DNA of 12,508 bases, from NCBI GenBank assembly GCA_012512495.1, contig JAAZEC010000200.1, forward strand, positions 1 to 12,508. Direction: 5' to 3'. The notes beneath the pieces were generated by a model that was not told the origin of the DNA, did no database searches, and worked only from the letters and a program-made list of their open reading frames with translations. This DNA is from Erysipelothrix sp. Its GTDB lineage: Bacteria > Bacillota_I > Bacilli_A > Erysipelotrichales > Erysipelotrichaceae. Positions 6,681 to 12,508 of the stretch are shown in pieces. The position numbers and the translations under genes were made by a program. Position 1 is the first letter of the stretch; each line of letters starts with the position of its first letter.

Positions 6681-7151
6681 TTAATTCAAATAACCACTTT
6701 CCGCAAAGAAAGTATCAATGGTATCCCTAGGAATTGCCGTCTCATCATCAGCTGTGAGCGGTGTCCACTCAATCATGTCAACGAGTTGACCATCTACCAC
6801 ATTAAGAAGCGTAGGCCCATACTGAACACCAAACTGATCCATCATCGGTTGGCGAAGATCCTTGTCTGTCAATGAATCTGGTGCCACAACATCCAAGTCA
6901 ACAACATACATGTTGCTGCGAACACCCTCTTCTTTACTGACAAGCTCATAGAGATAATTCTCTTGAATCATCTTGGAATCCGGACAACGATCGGTCCAGC
7001 CAAAGTAAATGACGCCAGATTTTCCTTCATCAAGAAATGCTTGGTATTCCTCGAAACTTAAACGTTCCAGGCCATCAAATGTCTCTCTGGTTGCCGGCGT
7101 GCTGCAGGCAGCAAGTAACAAGACTAATAAAACTACTAATATCTTCTTCAT
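6681..7151 (-). CDS. Thioredoxin-like lipoprotein with CPDS in place of CxxC
   Basis: A 156-residue secreted, membrane-anchored protein. The signal has Lys2-Lys3, a hydrophobic core and lipobox L13-A-A-C16. The mature part has a thioredoxin-like pattern: strand V-I-Y-F-G-W (47-52), active-site-like R-C56-P-D-S59 at the start of a helix, a middle strand Y-V-V-D-L-D (82-87), and the cis-Pro motif G-P113-T before a strand ending in D-G. The second active-site Cys is Ser, so it cannot form the usual intramolecular disulfide; it may be monothiol, a reductase partner, or non-redox. It resembles the bacteriocin-accessory (PedC-like) and YbbN-like small thioredoxin families. It is the last gene of its operon, overlapping the preceding AI-2E gene by ATGA, with GGAG before the ATG. 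Confidence 0.75.
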   Translation of the reverse strand: MKKILVVLLVLLLAACSTPATRETFDGLERLSFEEYQAFLDEGKSGVIYFGWTDRCPDSKMIQENYLYELVSKEEGVRSNMYVVDLDVVAPDSLTDKDLRQPMMDQFGVQYGPTLLNVVDGQLVDMIEWTPLTADDETAIPRDTIDTFFAESGYLN

Positions 7152-8266
7152 ATTTTCTCCAATCTGTAATTTACAAAACGCTTAAACAAGCGGTACATCA
7201 CGGCAAATGTCGGAACCCCAAAGATCATGCCCGGAAGTCCAAAGAGACCTCCAAAGACTGTAATTGAGAACATGACCATGAAACTTGGAAGTTGTAGTGA
7301 ATCACCTAAAATATAGGGTGACAGGATATTTCCATCGAGCTGCTGAGCGACCAATATTATTATAGCAAATTGTATGGCATAATTGATATCAACTGTCGCT
7401 AGGATCAAAATGGAAGGAATTGCCCCCAGAAAAGGTCCAAAGAATGGAATCATATTGGTGATGGTAATAGTGACCCCAATCAGTATCGCATAAGGAAAAC
7501 CTAGAACCATCAGCACCACAAAGAGAATCACACCCAGAATCAATGAATCGAGTGCCTGTCCCACAAAATAGTTCCTAAATACTTCAGATGTCATTCTGAC
7601 GAAAGAAACTAGTTCATCCCCAATTCGTTGACTAAATAAAGAATAGTTCAACTTTTTAATACTCTTGCTTAGTTGTTCACCATCCATAAGCAGTACCATC
7701 ATAAAGATAAGACTCAAGATAAAGCCCCAAACAAAATCTATCACACTGGTCCATAGACTAGCTAGAAACGAATAGCTACTACGCAAAAGTAACTCGAAAT
7801 TGTTCTCAACCCAGTTAACTCCCCTGTTCAGTAGCTGTGTAATCTCATGCTCAATATCGTACTCTAATTCCAAACTAGATAGATAAACACTCATTTCATC
7901 AAAAAAGCCTGGAAGGTTATTAATTAGGTTATTAATAGAAGATACTAGCTGTGGAACCACAAATAAGAAAAACATAATAAGAAAAAGCGCAAGAATGAAC
8001 AACGTAATAAGTGCTGAAATAATAGAACTCAATCGATCATTCTTGATTAATTTTCCAATTACTTTGCTTTTGATGAGCTTATAAAGCGGCGTTAAAAGAA
8101 AGGCTAAGAAAAAAGCAATAACAAATGGCATTAAGATAGAGAACAAGGTCCCAAAGATAGACCTGATAGCATCGGTATAGCTGAAAAGTGAAAACAGAGC
8201 AATTAAGATAAGACCAGCAATCACAATCACCCTGGTCCGAGCGTTAATCAGTTCTTTAATGTTCAT
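7148..8266 (-). CDS. AI-2E family (UPF0118) membrane permease, second copy
   Basis: A 372-residue polytopic membrane protein of the AI-2E transporter superfamily, which includes TqsA, PerM, the Bacillus YrrI/YtvI/YueF proteins and some Na+/H+ antiporters; substrates are mostly unknown. Hydrophobic segments are near 13-30, 34-57 and 78-108. A large amphipathic region (about 110-190) comes next, then several more segments including the family motif N-M-I-P-F-F-G-P-F (about 273-281). The stretch Q-Q-L-D-G-N-I-L-S-P (about 308-317) is the other hallmark of the family. Start ATG has GAGAGGG upstream and lies 11 bases inside the end of the preceding paralogue. Both copies are exactly 1119 bases, suggesting tandem duplication with later divergence. 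Confidence 0.88.
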   Translation of the reverse strand: MNIKELINARTRVIVIAGLILIALFSLFSYTDAIRSIFGTLFSILMPFVIAFFLAFLLTPLYKLIKSKVIGKLIKNDRLSSIISALITLFILALFLIMFFLFVVPQLVSSINNLINNLPGFFDEMSVYLSSLELEYDIEHEITQLLNRGVNWVENNFELLLRSSYSFLASLWTSVIDFVWGFILSLIFMMVLLMDGEQLSKSIKKLNYSLFSQRIGDELVSFVRMTSEVFRNYFVGQALDSLILGVILFVVLMVLGFPYAILIGVTITITNMIPFFGPFLGAIPSILILATVDINYAIQFAIIILVAQQLDGNILSPYILGDSLQLPSFMVMFSITVFGGLFGLPGMIFGVPTFAVMYRLFKRFVNYRLEKI

Positions 8267-9374
8267 CTGCTTCTACCCTCTCTTTCCGGTTTTCTACCCA
8301 GTTCTGAATCGAGATATAGAAGATGGTAAAGATGGGTACTGAAATAAAGAGTCCAAGGATGCCGAAGGAATAATTACCAAGAATCAGGGCTATCAAGACC
8401 CAGAAAGTTGGTAGTGAGACAGGTTCACCAAACAAGGTCTTAGTGACGAACACATTTTCAATCAGCTTCAGGATTACTAATACAATAACGGTCGTGAGTA
8501 CTGCCTTGATTTGAACCAGCATCAAAAAAATGACAATGATAAACATTGAAATGACAAAGCCAAACAACGGTATCAGATTGAACAACCCAAAGACCGTAGC
8601 AATCAGTAACGCATATTTCACACTAAACATTGATAGAACCACAAAAGCAAAGAATCCTAATAGAAGGGAGGAAGCCCCCTTCGAATAGAAGTATTGCTTA
8701 AAGACTCGTGAGGAAATACGGGTAAAGTGAGTAAGGTGTCCCGTTATTTCTCTTCCCAATAAGGCTAGTGAGACCTTCTTGGCATTGCGGCTAAAGAACT
8801 CGCGATCGAGTGACACATAGATAGAGACCGTAATCGCAAGGAATGAGTTAAAGAGTATGTTCGTGAAGTCCATGGCACCCGACAAGACATTAGTGATCGA
8901 AGATTGCAGTGTGTTTATCAAAAACTCTTGGGCTTGAGTGATACTGTTTTGGATGAACTCTGCAATGTTCTCATTGATCTCAATGCTCTCGTAGAAACCT
9001 TGGAGTGAAGCAATAAGGCTTGGGAACTGCTCACTGACCGTAATGATTGAAGAAATTAGACCTGGAAGAATGAAGAGAATAATCATTGCGAAGGCTAACA
9101 GAGCAAATATTGTCGATAAGAAGACGGCAACCACTTGCTTAGTCTTCTCTTTCTTCAATGGCAGATTACCTTTAATGATTTTCTCAAGTGGAAGCAGTAA
9201 GAAACTGATTCCATAACCCATCATAAAGGGTGTTAGTATCCTAAAGAGGGTTGCGAGCACAGACCATAGATTGTCCAGATTCCGCATGACAAAATAGAAC
9301 AGGACCAGTATCGATCCGGCAATGACATATTTAATAACTTGTTTCTTTTCGAAGGCACTAAGTCGATGTTTCAT
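8256..9374 (-). CDS. AI-2E family (UPF0118) membrane permease, first copy
   Basis: A 372-residue polytopic membrane protein, paralogous to the next gene. It shows the same plan: two N-terminal transmembrane segments (about 14-30 and 38-60), a third pair region near 76-105, an extended amphipathic middle, and a C-terminal bundle with N-L-I-P-L-F-G-F and a final G-I-L-G-L-F-I-S-V-P segment typical of the family. Start chosen at the ATG 9372-9374, preceded by a weak GGAAAAG. An in-frame ATG at 9405-9407 and one at 9453-9455 would add 11 or 27 polar residues inside the methyltransferase gene and lack ribosome sites. The chosen start gives a 17-base overlap with the methyltransferase and a length identical to its neighbour. 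Substrate unknown. Confidence 0.85.
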   Translation of the reverse strand: MKHRLSAFEKKQVIKYVIAGSILVLFYFVMRNLDNLWSVLATLFRILTPFMMGYGISFLLLPLEKIIKGNLPLKKEKTKQVVAVFLSTIFALLAFAMIILFILPGLISSIITVSEQFPSLIASLQGFYESIEINENIAEFIQNSITQAQEFLINTLQSSITNVLSGAMDFTNILFNSFLAITVSIYVSLDREFFSRNAKKVSLALLGREITGHLTHFTRISSRVFKQYFYSKGASSLLLGFFAFVVLSMFSVKYALLIATVFGLFNLIPLFGFVISMFIIVIFLMLVQIKAVLTTVIVLVILKLIENVFVTKTLFGEPVSLPTFWVLIALILGNYSFGILGLFISVPIFTIFYISIQNWVENRKERVEADEH

Positions 9375-10092
9375 GGTTCTTTTCCAATCGTTGCGAACTT
9401 GCTTCATAGAGACACATGGAAGCAGCACTGACCGCTGATAAAGCAATTCTAGCATTAAATGGATAGGGAATGGTCACATAGACATCACTGGCTTCAATGA
9501 CCGACCTGGATAGACCCCTCATTTCACCGCCAATGGCTAGGACCGTTTTACCTGTTAGATCAGCTTTACTGATTTCAATTGAATCGTCTGACCTCATAGC
9601 ACTGTTGATGATAAAACCCTCTACATGGAGATGTTTCAAGGCTAAGACTAAGTCATCACTTTGATGCCAAACTAACTTTTCACTAGCTCCCGCGCTCGCT
9701 TTGATGAGCACCGGTTCACTGTGCTTGAGATCCCGGTAAGGCGTAATGATGGCGCTAGCTCCCATGATGTAGGCCGTACGCATGATCATGCCTAGGTTAA
9801 ATGGATCCTCTACCCCTTCGACCAGCAGGACTAAATCACCACTGATTGAGGTAAGGTTTTCATTTGTTCTTGCTTCGCATTCTAAAAGTATCCCACCATG
9901 GGTCTTGCCCGTGGTTAAAGAGTCAATTACCCCTTCATCTACCCTTTCAATCGCTACTGACTCACGATGAGCCAGGTGCAAGATATAGTTAATGTCTTTT
10001 GAGTGTTTGTTTGATTGAATAATTAAACGATGAAGCTGATGCTTACCATTTTCCAGTACAGCCTTGACTGATAGTGAGCCCTCAATGATCAT
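9358..10092 (-). CDS. TrmH/SpoU-family RNA 2'-O-ribose methyltransferase
   Basis: SPOUT-class, SAM-dependent enzyme expected to methylate a ribose in tRNA or rRNA. The 244 residues have an N-terminal L7Ae-like RNA-binding part (I-I-E-G-x-x-S-V, about 2-9, as in RlmB) and a C-terminal knotted SpoU domain (from about 87). Motif 1 reads V-E-G-V-E-D-P-F-N-L-G-M-I-M-R-T, keeping the Asn and catalytic-type Arg; motif 2 is I-G-G-E-M-R-G-L-S. In motif 3, where SpoU enzymes usually have S-L-N-V-S, this protein has A-L-S-A-V, so the conserved Asn is Ser by my alignment. It overlaps the U32 gene by 11 bases, with AAGGT upstream of the ATG. The target nucleotide cannot be assigned; RlmB (G2251) and TrmL-like roles are alternatives. 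Confidence 0.88.
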   Translation of the reverse strand: MIIEGSLSVKAVLENGKHQLHRLIIQSNKHSKDINYILHLAHRESVAIERVDEGVIDSLTTGKTHGGILLECEARTNENLTSISGDLVLLVEGVEDPFNLGMIMRTAYIMGASAIITPYRDLKHSEPVLIKASAGASEKLVWHQSDDLVLALKHLHVEGFIINSAMRSDDSIEISKADLTGKTVLAIGGEMRGLSRSVIEASDVYVTIPYPFNARIALSAVSAASMCLYEASSQRLEKNHETST

Positions 10093-11287
10093 TGATTAAT
10101 ACCTTACGGATAAAGTCCCCTGGCACCATCTCGTATTCACTTTTGATACTGACGATTTCCATGGGTTTATAGAAACGTTCCGTTTCCTCTTGTTCACTAT
10201 TGATCATTTCTAAGGGATAGAAGCGAACTGACTCTCTTTTAGGACCAAAAAACTCCAATAAATCATTCTTATTGAACTGATTTCTTATCTCAAGGTAGGC
10301 TCGCTTCTCTGCTTTATCATAGCCAACGACCTTACCGACAAAAGCCTGATTGACATCCCGGCCATTGATGCCATAGAGATGTCCACTGGCTGAGGGGATT
10401 CCTCCATAGAAACCATTGGAGGTGGCCCTATTTTCCGCATTTAACAACTCAGCACGAGCCTTTGTTAGTACCTCTTCCACTGGTTTATTCAACGCTAGCT
10501 CGTCAATGGCTTGGCGATAAGCTCTAACGATGGTCGCGATATAGTATTCTGTTTTCATTCGCCCTTCAATTTTAAGTGAAGTAATTCCTAAATCCATGAA
10601 GTCTTTCAACTGATCGATGGCATTCATGTCTTTTGAGGACATGGAGAAATTATCGGTGATAACTCCTTGTTTCTCATCGAGAATCTCGTACTTCCAGCGA
10701 CATGACTGAGCACAGCCGCCACGATTGGCATCCCGATTGGTCATGTAATTGCTGAGGGTACAGCGACCTGAGTAGTTGACACACATGCCACCATGCGTGA
10801 AAACTTCGATTGGTACGTTGGTGTTCATTTTGATTTGTTTTAACTCATCCATCGTGTGTTCTCTGGCGAGCACGACCCGGTCGGCCCCTAATTGCTCGTA
10901 GAACTTGATGGCTTGACTGTTGGTAATCGATTGCTGAGTGCTAAGGTGTACCTCGAAGTTACAACCCAATGCTTTGGCACGGGTCAGGTAATAGGGTGAG
11001 GCGACGATAATGGCATCTACTTCACACTCATCGAGTGCTAGGAGGTACTGGTCGAATTCATTAAAATCATCGTCATGAGGAATCATATTGACGGTAACAT
11101 GAACGTGTGCCCCGTACTGATGGGCAAACTCGACCCCTTCTCTGATGGCTGGTAAGTCAAAGTTAGAGGCCCTTGAGCGCAAGGAAAACTTCTTGCCACC
11201 GATAAAGACAGCATCCGCACCGTACATCACAGCAATCTTGAGACGATCTAAATCCCCTGCTGGGGCTAGTAGTTCAATTTTATTCAT
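10082..11287 (-). CDS. U32-family protein with Fe-S cysteine cluster (YrrO/TrhP2-like)
   Basis: A 401-residue member of the family historically called peptidase U32. Bacterial relatives TrhP (tRNA 5-hydroxyuridine, Bacillus yrrN/yrrO) and RlhA (rRNA 5-hydroxycytidine) are RNA hydroxylation enzymes, so tRNA wobble-uridine hydroxylation is the likely role. Seen: N-terminal L-L-A-P-A-G-D-L (6-13), G-A-D-A-V-F-I-G (23-30), the U32 signature E161-V-F-T-H-G-G-M-C169 with C176, then C192 and C196, the four Cys expected to bind an iron-sulfur cluster, and S-L-K-I-E-G-R-M (237-244). A C-terminal beta domain (about 305-395) is present. Strong AAAGGAGGAAG upstream of the ATG, which overlaps the preceding U32 gene by ATGA. 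Length agrees with the YrrO type. Confidence 0.9.
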   Translation of the reverse strand: MNKIELLAPAGDLDRLKIAVMYGADAVFIGGKKFSLRSRASNFDLPAIREGVEFAHQYGAHVHVTVNMIPHDDDFNEFDQYLLALDECEVDAIIVASPYYLTRAKALGCNFEVHLSTQQSITNSQAIKFYEQLGADRVVLAREHTMDELKQIKMNTNVPIEVFTHGGMCVNYSGRCTLSNYMTNRDANRGGCAQSCRWKYEILDEKQGVITDNFSMSSKDMNAIDQLKDFMDLGITSLKIEGRMKTEYYIATIVRAYRQAIDELALNKPVEEVLTKARAELLNAENRATSNGFYGGIPSASGHLYGINGRDVNQAFVGKVVGYDKAEKRAYLEIRNQFNKNDLLEFFGPKRESVRFYPLEMINSEQEETERFYKPMEIVSIKSEYEMVPGDFIRKVLINDH

Positions 11288-12141
11288 GCTTCCTCCTTTT
11301 TGTCGAGGGTCTTGGTATCCCAGAGTCCCCTAGAGAATCGAATAGAGGGATATTTCTGAGTGAGTTCTTCATTGGATATTGTACCATATCCAAATTTGTC
11401 CCCTACTTCAAACAACATACTATCTGGCATCTGAATTGGATCAACAACGAGATACTCAAAACCTGATAGACTTTCAATGCTATCAAACCCATTAAGCATT
11501 TCGCCATGATATACGTGTGTCCCATATTCATCTTCCATGATGAAATAGAGCGAATCAGGACGAGTCTTTTCTTTCATGGCATACAGCTTATCTTGCGTAA
11601 ATGCTAAGTGACTTTCCTCCCCATAGGCTTGTAACAATTTGCGACGGGAAGTGGACATCAACTGATGCCCAAAGAAGTTGATGGATACCGGCGCAATAAC
11701 CTGCTTGCCAATTTCCACCATCTCATCTAGTGAGAGCTCTCTGGCTAGAATGACACTGCTGATGCCATTGGCTAGGTATACGTTAATATCGTTGACAGAG
11801 GTAAGCGTGGTGTCCATTTCGAGGATGATTTCACCTTGATAGCCCAACTCCTTTAGGACCATAAGGACACCAATATCGGAGATAATGATTCCCTTTAATG
11901 GCAGCTGTACAACTTCAACTAACAACTCCTTTAACTCTTGAAGCTCTGGTTCGAAGAAGAAGCGATTCACTCTTAAGAAGAAATCAATCTCCGGTGTGAG
12001 TAATGACTCTATCTCTTCGATAGTTAAGGGATCGATTGAGCGAACACTTAAAAACGGATGTGACAAGGTTAAGGCATGGTAATGATGTTCTTGATACGTT
12101 GTCAATGGAATATGTTTTTGATAGGCACTCAAGAGTTTCAT
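11284..12141 (-). CDS. U32-family protein lacking cysteines (YrrN/TrhP1-like)
   Basis: A 285-residue paralogue of the next gene, corresponding to the shorter member of the Bacillus yrrN/yrrO pair. TIM-barrel-like features are present: L-P-L-K-G-I-I-I-S-D (80-89), E-M-D-T-T-L-T-S-V-N-D (108-118) and I-S-S-V-I-L-A-R-E-L-S (127-137), which corresponds to the R-V-V-L-A-R-E-H strand of the partner. Then I-N-F-F-G-H-Q-L-M, followed by the basic S-R-R-K-L-L, sits where the partner has its cysteine signature. There is not a single Cys in the protein, so it cannot hold the cluster and probably serves as a structural or tRNA-binding partner. It overlaps the MFS gene by ATGA and the next gene by ATGA, consistent with a stoichiometric complex. 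Assignment as TrhP1-like is from family and context. Confidence 0.8.
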   Translation of the reverse strand: MKLLSAYQKHIPLTTYQEHHYHALTLSHPFLSVRSIDPLTIEEIESLLTPEIDFFLRVNRFFFEPELQELKELLVEVVQLPLKGIIISDIGVLMVLKELGYQGEIILEMDTTLTSVNDINVYLANGISSVILARELSLDEMVEIGKQVIAPVSINFFGHQLMSTSRRKLLQAYGEESHLAFTQDKLYAMKEKTRPDSLYFIMEDEYGTHVYHGEMLNGFDSIESLSGFEYLVVDPIQMPDSMLFEVGDKFGYGTISNEELTQKYPSIRFSRGLWDTKTLDKKEEA

Positions 12142-12508
12142 AATTGGTTTTCACCCTTTTCTTTGAGTAGGAAGACAACACTGAACAGAGTGACTAGAGT
12201 CATCACTAGTATCACTAAAAAGACAGACTGATACATTTGTTGGGTCGAGTATGATGCGGGAATAAGGTTGAGTATGAGTCCGTAGACTTTGTCCCCATAG
12301 TATATCCCGATTGCGAAAAAGGTTTGGAAGATGGCCATGCTCATTTCCCTCTCTTTGGGCTCGTAGGGCTCAAGTGCGATACCTATTAATGAGTTATAGG
12401 TGAGTCCGTAGCCAAAACCGCTGAGTGAATAAGAAATGAATAGTATCGTTGGGTCGGTGACGAACAGGATAATGAAATTGAAGCCTACTGAGAACAACAG
12501 GCCGATGA
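12138..12508 (-). CDS. Major facilitator superfamily transporter, C-terminal part (5' end outside window)
   Basis: About 123 codons of the C-terminal end of a polytopic membrane protein; the frame is open to the right edge and no true start is visible. The TTG at 12495-12497 is an internal Leu codon in a hydrophobic helix and not a credible start. Seen: a helix (F-I-I-L-F-V), a second with S-G-F-G-Y-G-L-T-Y-N, a cytoplasmic loop E-P-K-E-R-E-M-S-M-A-I-F-Q-T-F-F-A-I-G-I-Y-Y-G resembling the R-G-x-A-x-G-x-x-Q-x-x-x-x-x-G motif common in MFS_1 drug and sugar exporters, and a last helix before a Lys/Glu tail. The substrate is unknown. The stop overlaps the U32 start by ATGA, so it belongs to the same operon. 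Confidence 0.8.
   Translation of the reverse strand, partial: IGLLFSVGFNFIILFVTDPTILFISYSLSGFGYGLTYNSLIGIALEPYEPKEREMSMAIFQTFFAIGIYYGDKVYGLILNLIPASYSTQQMYQSVFLVILVMTLVTLFSVVFLLKEKGENQL

Noticed and set aside
9375..9455. Longer N-terminus for the first AI-2E permease, starting at 9455 or 9407
   Set aside because: It would overlap the methyltransferase gene by up to 98 bases, adds a polar stretch not expected in this family, and has no ribosome site; the ATG at 9374 gives a length equal to the paralogue.
12495..12497. TTG as the start of a short 119-residue membrane protein
   Set aside because: The frame continues open to the window edge through hydrophobic residues, and the sequence looks like the last helices of an MFS protein, so it is a truncated gene, not a small one.
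1..12508. CRISPR arrays, insertion sequences, tRNA or rRNA genes, phage or defence genes
   Set aside because: No spaced direct repeats, transposase-like proteins, terminal repeats, tRNA-like cloverleaf or rRNA stretch were noticed; the genes are densely packed and conventional in family.

Overview
The window looks like a chromosomal stretch of a low-to-moderate GC, Gram-positive-type bacterium: Bacillota or a standard-code relative such as Erysipelotrichia or Izemoplasma-like lineages. This placement is inference. It rests on strong AGGAGG-type ribosome binding sites, TGA used as a stop codon, two lipobox lipoproteins, a CcpA-type cre-like site, a two-gene U32 family pair as in Bacillus yrrN/yrrO, and tandem AI-2E/UPF0118 permeases. 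All 15 genes lie on the minus strand, so transcription runs from high to low coordinates. Most neighbours overlap or abut (ATGA, TAATG and 8-17 base overlaps), and there is no gene-free stretch longer than about 150 bases.

Upstream operon (12508 down to about 6644): the C-terminal part of an MFS transporter, a cysteine-free U32-family protein, a U32-family protein with an intact four-cysteine cluster, a TrmH/SpoU-type RNA 2'-O-methyltransferase, two tandem AI-2E family membrane proteins of exactly equal length, and a small lipoprotein with a thioredoxin-like fold whose motif is CPDS instead of CxxC. It ends at a clear intrinsic terminator (6644-6669). The promoter lies outside the window. The U32 pair and the methyltransferase point to tRNA/rRNA modification; the membrane genes have no certain substrate.

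Intergenic control region (6538-6643): a near-perfect sigma-A-type promoter (TTGACA, 17 bases, TATATT) with a cre-like palindrome filling its spacer. Just downstream of the predicted start are two copies of TGAA-N6-TTCA spaced 16 bases apart, a plausible tandem operator for a dimeric (TetR-like?) repressor.

Downstream operon (6537 to the left edge): an SDR oxidoreductase with an Asp that suggests NAD(H) use, an alpha/beta hydrolase with a complete Ser-Asp-His triad, a KAS III/thiolase-fold enzyme with the catalytic Cys and His but His in place of the usual Asn, then a complete branched-chain-amino-acid-type ABC importer (LivH, LivM, LivG, LivF) and its substrate-binding lipoprotein, which runs off the left edge. 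The layout suggests uptake of a small acid or acyl compound followed by oxidation, C-C or ester cleavage and acyl transfer, expressed when preferred sugars are absent and an inducer is present. The substrate cannot be read from the sequence. This enzyme-plus-importer module, with its layered control region, is the best candidate in the window for an undescribed system.
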